Positions 1 to 5,468 of a stretch of DNA of 6,218 bases are shown here, in pieces. The notes beneath the pieces were generated by a model. The model was not told where the DNA came from. It worked only from the letters and a program-made list of their open reading frames with translations, and did not search any database. The stretch lies in the NCBI RefSeq assembly GCF_003436275.1, contig NZ_QSOP01000035.1, positions 1 to 6,218 of the forward strand. Reading direction: 5' to 3'. A program made the translations under genes and the position numbers. Origin of the DNA: Collinsella sp. TM09-10AT (GTDB taxonomy: Bacteria; Actinomycetota; Coriobacteriia; Coriobacteriales; Coriobacteriaceae). Every line of letters begins with the position of its first letter. Position 1 is the first letter of the stretch.

Positions 1-98
1 TTGCTCACGGCCTCGATCTGCTCGACGGGGTTGTTGCCGAGGGCGTTGCCGCCAAGGGCGACGACAATACGATCGGGCTTACCGTACGGTTTACTCAT
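1..98 (-). CDS. arcC: Carbamate kinase, N-terminal fragment (runs off the left edge)
   Basis: Only the first 32 codons are in the window; the gene continues past position 1. Carbamate kinase transfers the phosphate of carbamoyl phosphate to ADP, giving ATP, ammonia and CO2. It is the energy-yielding last step of the ADI pathway and acts in the cytoplasm. The fragment starts MSKPYGKPDRIVVALGGNAL, and the hydrophobic strand followed by GGNAL (about residues 16-20) is the N-terminal nucleotide-binding signature of the amino-acid-kinase fold as seen in carbamate kinases. The following stretch NNPVEQIEAV also fits that family. The ATG at 96-98 lies 23 nt after the arcB stop, with a weak GGGAAG upstream. 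Order and spacing make it the last visible gene of the arc operon. The rest of the protein cannot be judged here. Confidence 0.92.
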   Translation of the reverse strand, partial: MSKPYGKPDRIVVALGGNALGNNPVEQIEAVS

Positions 99-121
99 AG
101 TGTTCGTTCACTTCCCAGCTA

Positions 122-1129
122 TTAGCGAAGCGTCGCGTACATCATGGCCTTAATGGTATGCATGCGGTTCTCGGCCTCCTGGAACACACGAGACTGCGCG
201 CTCTCAAAGACCTCGTCGGAAACCTCCATCTCGGTCACGCCGAACTTCTCGGCAATCTCGGCGCCGATGGTGGTCTGCGTATCGTGGAAGCTCGGCAGGC
301 AGTGCATAAAGATGGCGCCGGGGTTTGCCTTGGCCATGACCTCGGGCGTTACTCGATAGGGAGAGAGAAGATCGATTCGGCTCTTCCACAGCTCCTCAGC
401 CTGGCCCATACCGACCCAAACGTCCGTATAGATCACGTCTGCATCCTTGACGCCCTCCTCGATATCCTCAGTGAGCTGGATCGTGCAGCCATTCTGAGCG
501 GCGATCTCCTGGCAGCGCTCAAGAAGCTCGGGATCGAAGTGCGTGGCGCCCTCGACATCGCCCTTGGGTCCGCAGGAGCAGAAGTTAATGCCGAGCTTGG
601 CGCAGATAACCATCAGGGAGTCGCTGACGTTGCCCTGCTCCTTGCCCATATAGGTGAGCTTCATGCCGCGCGTGTCGCCAAACTCCTCACGCATGGTAAG
701 AATGTCGGCAAGGGCCTGGGTGGGATGGTACTCATTGGTCAGACCGTTCCAGACGGGAACGCCAGCCTTGGCGGCAAGCTCCTCGACGACAGACTGGTCA
801 GAACCACGGTACTCGATACCGTCATACATACGGCCGAGCACGCGGGCGGTATCCTCGATGGACTCTTTCTTGCCCATCTGCGACGAGCCGGGGTCGAGGT
901 AGGTCACGCCCATACCCAGGTCCATACCGCCGACCTCAAAGGCACAGCGCGTGCGCGTGGAGGTCTTCTCAAACAGCAGGACAATGTTCTTGCCCTCGAG
1001 AAAGCGGTGCGGATAACCGGCGCGCTTCATATCCTTGAAGTTCTTTGAGAGGTCGAGCATGTACTCGATTTCCTCGGACGTAAAGTCAAGCAGGGTAAGA
1101 ACGCTTCGACCAGAAAGATTAAGAGCCAT
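122..1129 (-). CDS. arcB: Ornithine carbamoyltransferase, catabolic
   Basis: Cytoplasmic enzyme of 335 aa, normal length for the family. In the ADI pathway it runs in reverse, splitting citrulline with phosphate into ornithine and carbamoyl phosphate. The carbamoyl-phosphate site is visible as STRTR at residues 57-61 and HPTQ at 135-138. The ornithine side shows DVWVGMG at 236-242 and HCLPSFHD at 276-283; the HCLP Cys277 is the usual catalytic-site cysteine. HCLP followed by xFHD argues for ornithine rather than putrescine carbamoyltransferase. The family normally has SMG where this protein has GMG. The start at 1129 is chosen because AAAGGA (1138-1143) lies 8 nt upstream and the protein then begins MALNLSGRS, as in homologues; the open frame extends 20 codons further upstream (to 1189) without family support and through a hairpin. 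It lies between arcA and arcC, which supports a catabolic rather than biosynthetic role. Confidence 0.95.
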   Translation of the reverse strand: MALNLSGRSVLTLLDFTSEEIEYMLDLSKNFKDMKRAGYPHRFLEGKNIVLLFEKTSTRTRCAFEVGGMDLGMGVTYLDPGSSQMGKKESIEDTARVLGRMYDGIEYRGSDQSVVEELAAKAGVPVWNGLTNEYHPTQALADILTMREEFGDTRGMKLTYMGKEQGNVSDSLMVICAKLGINFCSCGPKGDVEGATHFDPELLERCQEIAAQNGCTIQLTEDIEEGVKDADVIYTDVWVGMGQAEELWKSRIDLLSPYRVTPEVMAKANPGAIFMHCLPSFHDTQTTIGAEIAEKFGVTEMEVSDEVFESAQSRVFQEAENRMHTIKAMMYATLR

Positions 1130-1169
1130 GATTTGAGTCCTTTCGATTGTTGGAACACACAAGGAGGGA

Positions 1170-1199
1170 TGGGCGGCGCAGACGCACACGCGCCGCCCA
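1170..1199 (-). other. Intercistronic GC-rich hairpin between arcA and arcB
   Basis: Bases 1170-1179 (TGGGCGGCGC) pair perfectly with 1190-1199, giving a 10-bp stem, nine of them G-C or C-G, with a 10-nt loop. In the direction of arc transcription it begins 17 nt after the arcA stop and ends 40 nt before the arcB start. No T-run follows it on the minus strand, so a simple intrinsic terminator is unlikely. More likely roles are a 3' end-protecting or processing structure that sets different arcA and arcB transcript levels, or partial attenuation. Function is inferred; the pairing is seen directly. Confidence 0.7.
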
Positions 1200-1215
1200 G
1201 ATACGCTAAAGCTGA

Positions 1216-2460
1216 CTAGATTTCCTCACGCCAGAACGGCATGGTCATGCAGCGCGGGCCGCCGCGACCGCGAGAAAGCTCCTCGGAGGGAGCGACGAGC
1301 AGCTCGACGCCAGCCTTGTAAAGAGCATCGTTGGTGACAACGTTGCGCTCATACACGCAGACCTTGCCCGGTGCGACCGCAAGAGTGTTGGAACCATCGT
1401 TCCACTGCTCACGGGAAGCCTCGATCGGATCGCCGCCACCGCACTCAATCATGGTGATATGGTCCATACCCGTCGCAAGCTCGAGGATATGCTGCAGGGT
1501 GCCCTCGAGTTCCTCGATATGCACCTCCCCCTCCGAATCGCCCTTGGTCAAGCGGTAGGCACGAAGCGTCTGGTAGATGCCGGGATAGACCGTGAACTTA
1601 TCGCGATCGACCTGCGTGCAGACGGTGTCGAGGTGCATGTAGGCATAGCCGTGCGGAATCTTGATGGCATAGATGTTCTCGATCTCGGCCTCATCGGAAC
1701 CCCAGAACATATTCTTGGCGAGCTCATCGATGGCTGCAGTCTGGGTGCGCTCGGAAATACCGATGGCGAGCGTCTTGGCGTTGATGTTGAGGATATCGCC
1801 GCCCTCGATATGCCACTCGCTGTTGTGGTCGTACCAGATGGGGCTACCGGCGTAATCGGGATGGTTGCGCAGCACCGTTTCGTAGAAGATTACCTCGCGG
1901 TTGCGCTGATTCCAGTACATGCGGTTCATGGTAGCGCCCTTGCCCACGACAGCCAGAGGGTCACGGGAGAAATACGAGGCCGGCATGGGGAACAGCACCA
2001 TATCGTCAGCCTTCAACTCCTCGCCGTCCATACTGGCAAGAGAACCGCCAACCTTGGGGATCTCGAGGTCGCGAACGTAGAGGCCGCCCATGGCAGCAAG
2101 GACAAACTCCTTGTTGTCCTTAATCGAATCAAGCTTCTCGACAACGGCCTGGCGAAGGGCCGCGTTGGAGATGCCGGACTCACCCATGAACTTCGTCATG
2201 AACTCTGCGCGAGTGCCCTCGACTTTGTCAAACGTCTCAGCGAGCAGCTCTTCCATATAGACGACCTCGGCGCCAGCGCCGCGAAGAAGGTCGGTAAACT
2301 GATCGTGCTCTTTCTGGGCATAGTCCAGATAGAACGCGTCGTGAATCCAAACGCGGTCGAAATCCTCCGCCTTCATGTTTACAAGATCCATACCGGGGCG
2401 ATGGACGCACACCTTCTTGAGGGCGCCAATCTCGCTATGAACGTTCAGTCCTTTGTTCAT
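1216..2460 (-). CDS. arcA: Arginine deiminase, canonical pathway enzyme
   Basis: Cytoplasmic 414-aa enzyme that hydrolyses L-arginine to L-citrulline and ammonia, the first step of the ADI pathway. The guanidino-modifying catalytic set is complete: Asp167 in FSRDP, Glu219 and Asp222 in HIEGGD (217-222), His276 and Asp278 in MHLDT (275-279), and nucleophile Cys404 in [13 protein letters not shown]. Expected substrate arginines are present at 186, 238 and 399 by spacing from those motifs. The REQWNDGSN loop is at 350-358, and the C-terminus FWREEI is typical. The start at 2460 has AAGGA (2466-2470) 5 nt upstream. It lies 42 nt after the transporter gene and 86 nt before arcB. One oddity: the segment before the catalytic Asp reads PASYFSRDP, where Gram-positive enzymes I recall have PNLYFTRDP, so the Asn that helps hold the substrate is Ala161 here. 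This may be a lineage trait. Confidence 0.96.
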   Translation of the reverse strand: MNKGLNVHSEIGALKKVCVHRPGMDLVNMKAEDFDRVWIHDAFYLDYAQKEHDQFTDLLRGAGAEVVYMEELLAETFDKVEGTRAEFMTKFMGESGISNAALRQAVVEKLDSIKDNKEFVLAAMGGLYVRDLEIPKVGGSLASMDGEELKADDMVLFPMPASYFSRDPLAVVGKGATMNRMYWNQRNREVIFYETVLRNHPDYAGSPIWYDHNSEWHIEGGDILNINAKTLAIGISERTQTAAIDELAKNMFWGSDEAEIENIYAIKIPHGYAYMHLDTVCTQVDRDKFTVYPGIYQTLRAYRLTKGDSEGEVHIEELEGTLQHILELATGMDHITMIECGGGDPIEASREQWNDGSNTLAVAPGKVCVYERNVVTNDALYKAGVELLVAPSEELSRGRGGPRCMTMPFWREEI

Positions 2461-2502
2461 CTCTATCCTTCTTTCTCACAACTTGTATGTGGGGTTTTGC
2501 AT

Positions 2503-3939
2503 TTACGGCAGGGGGATAAGACCCGAAACCGCAGTGAATGCCATGCAGATAACGCTTACGACCAGGAAGAATTTCCAAGCGACCTTCCACCACTGGCCTA
2601 GCGGAATCTTGCAGACGCCAAGACCGGCAACGAGCATCGCGCTTGTTGGCGAAATGAGAGACATGGCCGCGCTGCCCATGGAAAGACCAGTAACTGCGGC
2701 CTCGGGGTTTAAGCCCATCAGCTCAACAAGCGGGCCGAAAATGGGAATCGTAAGAGCAGCGATGCCCGAGGAGCTCGGAACGAGGATCGACAGAAGGTTA
2801 TCCACGACATAGAGAATGCTCGTAAAGATAACTGCCGGAACTCCGGAGAGAGCCGTGGCGAGCGTGTTGAGAATCGTATCGATGATGAGGCCGTCATTGG
2901 CGATTACGAGGATTCCGCGGGCGAGGCCAACAACGATGGCAGAGAACGCGAAGTCTGCAATTCCCTTAACGAACTCGCCAGCGATCTCCTTCTCATTCAT
3001 CCCGGAAACAACACCCGAAAGAAGGGCCATGGCCAAGAAAATCGCAGAGATTTCGTTCATGTACCAGCCCTGGGCCACCAGACCCCAAATGATGGCGGCA
3101 AGTCCAAGCACGAAAATAACCATAACGGCTTTCTGCCTACCGGTGAACTCGCTATCGAGGAGATTCTCGTCCGCACCAAACTCTTTGCGCTTCTCGATAT
3201 CATCGTGGAAAGCTGGGGATGCCTCGGGATTCTTCTTAACCTTGAGGGCATACATCACAACCCATGCGATGGCAACTGCAGTGAGCACGACAAGGGCGAT
3301 AGTACGCAACCAAAGCTGGGGGTTGCCCTGGATACCGAGGATGCCCTGGGAAATCAGGACGTTGAACGGGTTTACGGTAGATGCGATGTATCCGATACGG
3401 GCACCCACAAACACCGTCATGAACGCTGTAATTGAGTCGAAGCCCATGGCCATCATGATCGGCATAAGAATCGCAAAGAACGGAAGCGTCTCCTCTGCCA
3501 TACCAAAGGTGCTGCCGCCCAAGGCAAAAAGCACCATTAGGATCGGAATGATGAGGACGTCCTTGCTCTTGAACTTCTTCACCACTCGGGCGACGCCGCT
3601 CGTGATGGCTCCGGTCGCCGTGATGACCTGGAAGGAACCTCCCACGATCATAATGAATGCAACGACCTCGACCGCTTGCTGGATGCCGATCGCAGGGGCC
3701 TCAAGTACTTCGAAGATGCCTTGGCGAAGATCGACCTCGTTGCCGTCCTCGTCCGTATAGACCTTATCGACAGGCTCATAGGTGCCCGAGACCGTTACCT
3801 CGCGACCGTTAACCTCCTGGCGCTCAAACGAACCCGAAGGCACGACCCAGGTCAGAACGGCAAATACGGCCATCAAGACGAGAATGATGGTGTACACGTG
3901 CGGGACTCGAAGAGTGCGCTTCTTTTCTGTCTCTGCCAT
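2503..3939 (-). CDS. arcD: YfcC-family carrier, probable arginine/ornithine antiporter (ArcD role)
   Basis: Polytopic inner-membrane protein of 478 aa, first gene of the arc operon. It belongs to the DcuC/YfcC (C4-dicarboxylate anaerobic carrier-like) group rather than the APC-type ArcD of Pseudomonas. Features seen: first membrane segment about 14-33, followed by VPSGSFER (33-40); an extracytoplasmic-looking acidic loop about 41-80; Gly-rich GGSTFGMAEET (141-151); VGARIGYIASTVNPFNV (178-194); a long charged loop about 234-268 splitting the protein in two halves; LVPSSSGIAALTIPIFGP (386-403); and SPTSAMLVAGLGVCKIPLGQW near 430-450. I count roughly a dozen hydrophobic segments. Position next to arcA, and known use of YfcC-type carriers as ArcD in streptococcal arc operons, suggest arginine/ornithine exchange; substrate is inferred. 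The start at 3939 has AAGGAGG at 3944-3950. The gene symbol reflects role by context, not the APC ArcD family. Confidence 0.88.
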   Translation of the reverse strand: MAETEKKRTLRVPHVYTIILVLMAVFAVLTWVVPSGSFERQEVNGREVTVSGTYEPVDKVYTDEDGNEVDLRQGIFEVLEAPAIGIQQAVEVVAFIMIVGGSFQVITATGAITSGVARVVKKFKSKDVLIIPILMVLFALGGSTFGMAEETLPFFAILMPIMMAMGFDSITAFMTVFVGARIGYIASTVNPFNVLISQGILGIQGNPQLWLRTIALVVLTAVAIAWVVMYALKVKKNPEASPAFHDDIEKRKEFGADENLLDSEFTGRQKAVMVIFVLGLAAIIWGLVAQGWYMNEISAIFLAMALLSGVVSGMNEKEIAGEFVKGIADFAFSAIVVGLARGILVIANDGLIIDTILNTLATALSGVPAVIFTSILYVVDNLLSILVPSSSGIAALTIPIFGPLVELMGLNPEAAVTGLSMGSAAMSLISPTSAMLVAGLGVCKIPLGQWWKVAWKFFLVVSVICMAFTAVSGLIPLP

Positions 3940-3943
3940 CTCT

Positions 3944-3950
3944 CCTCCTT
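3944..3950 (-). promoter_or_regulatory. Consensus Shine-Dalgarno of the arc operon's first gene
   Basis: On the minus strand the sequence AAGGAGG sits 4 nt before the ATG at 3939. It is the strongest ribosome binding site in the window and fixes the start of the carrier gene. The other starts have AAAGGA (arcB), AAGGA (arcA), GAGG (deiminase paralogue) or no clear site (the HTH regulator). Confidence 0.8.
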
Positions 3951-4054
3951 AATTCAGGGGTTTTTCGTTGCCGGCAAAGCCATTGTGTCATCGCGCAAAA
4001 CACCCTTCCGTCTCTTCGCCCGCCAACGAAGCGCATCGACCCGTAAACGGATTT

Positions 4055-4075
4055 CAGATTGATGTAATTTGTCAA
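4055..4075 (+). repeat. Direct repeat copy 1, overlapping the arc-side promoter element
   Basis: This 21-bp stretch (core GATGTAATTTG at 4061-4071, ending TCAA) aligns with 4138-4161 at 20 of 24 columns, with one mismatch and gaps of 1 and 2 nt. It also contains an inverted repeat ATTGA-N9-TCAAT (4058-4076). Its right end is the complement of a perfect TTGACA that faces the arc operon, so a protein bound here could act on arc transcription. Operator function is inferred. Confidence 0.5.
4070..4075 (-). promoter_or_regulatory. Candidate -35 element for the arc operon
   Basis: On the minus strand these bases read TTGACA, a perfect sigma-70-type -35 hexamer pointing at the carrier gene. At 16-18 nt downstream there is no good -10 hexamer (the 17-nt position reads ATCCGT). 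If this is the promoter, it is weak by itself and would fit activator-dependent expression, as is usual for arc operons. It could also be a chance match in AT-rich DNA. Confidence 0.3.
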
Positions 4076-4086
4076 TTTGCTATCTA

Positions 4087-4107
4087 AATTGATGTTTAAC
4101 ATTAATT
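4087..4107. promoter_or_regulatory. 21-bp near-perfect palindrome, candidate operator
   Basis: Centred on base 4097, arms 4087-4096 (AATTGATGTT) and 4098-4107 (AACATTAATT) match at 9 of 10 positions; only 4091/4103 fails. The inner core ATGTT-T-AACAT is perfect. It also carries a third GATGT element at 4091, exactly 30 bp from the one in repeat copy 1. The length and symmetry suit a dimeric HTH or CRP/FNR-type protein. It lies between the two direct-repeat copies. The binding protein is unknown; the neighbouring HTH regulator is the obvious candidate. Confidence 0.5.
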
Positions 4108-4137
4108 ACTAAGTCGGTTCGTGCCATTCACCTGTGA

Positions 4138-4161
4138 CAGATATGATGTAAATTGAATCAA
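4138..4161 (+). repeat. Direct repeat copy 2, overlapping the plus-strand promoter element
   Basis: This is the second copy of the repeat at 4055-4075, with core GATGTAAATTG at 4145-4155 (10 of 11 identical to copy 1) and ending AATCAA. The GATGT cores of the two copies are 84 bp apart, close to eight helical turns. Within it are TGAT-N9-ATCA (4144-4160) and TTGA-A-TCAA (4153-4161). It covers the candidate -10 of the deiminase paralogue, as expected for a repressor or autoregulatory site. Confidence 0.5.
4142..4147 (+). promoter_or_regulatory. Candidate -10 element for the deiminase paralogue operon
   Basis: TATGAT matches TATAAT at five of six positions. No good -35 is found 16-18 nt upstream (the 18-nt position reads TTCGTG). 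A start near 4154 would give a leader of about 60 nt before the ATG at 4217. The assignment rests on the hexamer, its position and its overlap with repeat copy 2, so it is tentative. Confidence 0.3.
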
Positions 4162-4216
4162 ACTCGTAATGTGCCACTATGGAAGCAATAAACACTCACC
4201 GCCAAAGCGAGGTCAC

Positions 4217-5467
4217 ATGTCCGCATTGCATGTTCAAAATGAAATAGGAAAGCTAAAAAAGGTGCTTCTGCACTGTCCCGGCCCCGAAACGCGCAACTAC
4301 CCCGACGGGCAGTTCAATCGGGTCTTTACGTTGCGTCCGTCTAGCAGCTCATTCGATCTTGATAAAGCCCTTAGGGAGCATCATGCTTACTCGGCGATGC
4401 TCGAGCACGAAGGGGTAGAGATTCTCTATCTTGAAAACCTTCTTACCGAAGCCCTTGATGCGACAGACCAAGCGCGTCGCTCCTTTATCGATAGCTTCAT
4501 TAGAGAATGCGGCGCGTGCGGCATTGAGCTCGAGTCCGCTATTCGCGATTACCTCGAGCACATCGAGGGCTCCCGCGCTCTGGCCCAAGCGGCCGTCAAC
4601 GGCATCCGTTATTCCCAGGTCTTCGACACGGATAAAGAGATGTTCAGCCTCGCAAAACTGACAGGAGACGCATATTCGCCTGACGACCTTCTCGTAGGCC
4701 CCCTTAACACCATGTGGTTCACGCGCGATCCGGCGAGCGTCATCGGCGAAGGTGTCACGCTCAACCATATGTACTGGTCAGAGCGCAACCGTGAGGTTAT
4801 CGCCTACAAAACGATTTTTAGCTATCACCCGGATTTCCGCGAGATCCCTCAGTTCTTCAAGCATGAATCGACTTACCACATTGAAGGCGGCGACCTGCAC
4901 AACCTCAATAGCGAGAACGTTGCCGTTGGTATATCCCAACGAACCGAGCCGGCAGCGATAGATACCCTAGCAAATAACTTGCTCTGGGATGAGCGCTCAA
5001 CTATTGAGTCCGTATGGGCCATTCAGGTTCCCTACGATGATCTCTGTATTCATCTCGACACATACTTCACTCGTGTTGGCTACGAGACATTCCTCGTAGC
5101 CCGGGAGCTTCTCGATCAAGCGCGAGTCTACCGCATTACACGGGGCAGATCGGAAAGGACAACCCGGGCGCGCCATGTCGAAGGTGGGCTGAAAGAAGCC
5201 TTGAGATTAGCCCTGGGTTCAAGCTCGCTGCAATTCATCCCTTGCGGCGGTTCAAATCCCGGAGCGGCGGAGGTCGAAAGAACCAACAATGCCATAAGCA
5301 CCCTTTGCCTGGAGCCCGGCAAGGTCTGCGTATACGAAGAGAACGCCGAGACTAACAAAGCACTGGAGCAGGCGGGCATTGAACTTGTGCCCATCTCTAT
5401 CTTTGAGCTGACAAACGGCTTTGGCGGCCCCAGCTGCCTCTGCCTTCCCCTCGTCCGCGCTTCATAA
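4217..5467 (+). CDS. Divergent arginine-deiminase-family paralogue, substrate uncertain
   Basis: Predicted cytoplasmic protein of 416 aa, clearly an arginine deiminase homologue along its full length, but not a second canonical ArcA. Kept: Asp171 in FTRDP (168-172), Arg190 in YWSERNRE, Glu223 and Asp226 in HIEGGD (221-226), Arg242 in ISQRT, His279 and Asp281 in IHLDT, and Cys407 as nucleophile. Changed: SRGRGGPRC of ArcA is TNGFGGPSC here, so the third substrate arginine is Phe402; REQWNDGSN has become an EVERTNN-type segment (352-358); the N-terminal lid ([11 protein letters not shown] in ArcA) is a Ser-rich stretch at 42-45; the C-terminus ends PLVRAS. A second cysteine, Cys409, follows the nucleophile. 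GAGG (4209-4212) lies 4 nt before the ATG at 4217; an in-frame ATG at 4169 lacks a ribosome site. ATA codons (Ile10, 239, 248) contrast with arcA. It may act on another guanidino compound, or bind without turnover; automatic annotation would call it arginine deiminase. Confidence 0.85.
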   Translation: MSALHVQNEIGKLKKVLLHCPGPETRNYPDGQFNRVFTLRPSSSSFDLDKALREHHAYSAMLEHEGVEILYLENLLTEALDATDQARRSFIDSFIRECGACGIELESAIRDYLEHIEGSRALAQAAVNGIRYSQVFDTDKEMFSLAKLTGDAYSPDDLLVGPLNTMWFTRDPASVIGEGVTLNHMYWSERNREVIAYKTIFSYHPDFREIPQFFKHESTYHIEGGDLHNLNSENVAVGISQRTEPAAIDTLANNLLWDERSTIESVWAIQVPYDDLCIHLDTYFTRVGYETFLVARELLDQARVYRITRGRSERTTRARHVEGGLKEALRLALGSSSLQFIPCGGSNPGAAEVERTNNAISTLCLEPGKVCVYEENAETNKALEQAGIELVPISIFELTNGFGGPSCLCLPLVRAS

Positions 5468-5468
5468 C

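Larger units (their letters stand above)
3940..4216. promoter_or_regulatory. Divergent control region between the arc operon and the deiminase paralogue
   Basis: A 277-bp non-coding stretch separates the divergent start codons at 3939 and 4217. The part from 4051 to 4110 is only about 22% GC by hand count, against about 55% in a 60-base sample of arcA. It holds an imperfect direct repeat, a 21-bp palindrome and promoter-like hexamers facing both ways (listed separately). Smaller inverted repeats are TCAC-N2-GTGA at 4128-4137 and CCGT-N2-ACGG at 4041-4050. The arc side would have a leader of roughly 100 nt if transcription starts near 4040. Confidence 0.75.

Noticed and set aside
158..1048. 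A 296-codon plus-strand open frame opposite arcB
   Set aside because: Antisense shadow of a clear ornithine carbamoyltransferase; no ribosome site or recognisable domain.
1130..1189. Longer arcB start at 1189
   Set aside because: The extra 20 residues ([10 protein letters not shown]...) do not fit the family, cross the hairpin, and AAAGGA is correctly placed only for the start at 1129.
1459..2601. A 380-codon plus-strand open frame opposite arcA
   Set aside because: It is the antisense of a conserved gene and arises from GC-rich third codon positions; the translation shows no family motif and arcA has all its catalytic residues.
2816..3760. A 314-codon plus-strand open frame opposite the carrier gene
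   Set aside because: Antisense shadow of a membrane protein; its Ser/Thr/Met-rich composition is what the complement of hydrophobic codons produces.
4014..4031. CTTCG...CGAAG stem in the arc leader as a riboswitch or attenuator
   Set aside because: Only five base pairs with an 8-nt loop and no terminator or conserved core nearby; chance is likely.
4055..4161. Classic ARG box or FNR/CRP site
   Set aside because: TTGA-N9-TCAA and TGAT-N9-ATCA have the wrong internal spacing for FNR (TTGAT-N4-ATCAA) or CRP, and the palindrome lacks the TGAAT/ATTCA arms of an ARG box, so no known regulator was assigned.
4169..4216. Upstream in-frame ATG for the deiminase paralogue
   Set aside because: No Shine-Dalgarno precedes it, the added residues do not align with ArcA, and the ATG at 4217 gives the family N-terminus and has GAGG upstream.
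4179..4247. 22-codon overlapping frame with a CPHC motif, possible leader peptide
   Set aside because: No ribosome binding site and too short to tell from chance; it overlaps the real start in another frame.
4349..4768. A 139-codon minus-strand open frame inside the deiminase paralogue
   Set aside because: The plus-strand frame has full-length homology to the ADI family; the opposite frame has no start signal or motif.
5421..5468. TTG start extending the HTH regulator by 16 residues
   Set aside because: The added residues (AAPAASAFPSS...) only restate the paralogue's codons in another frame; the ATG at 5469 directly precedes the HTH and follows the upstream stop by 1 nt.
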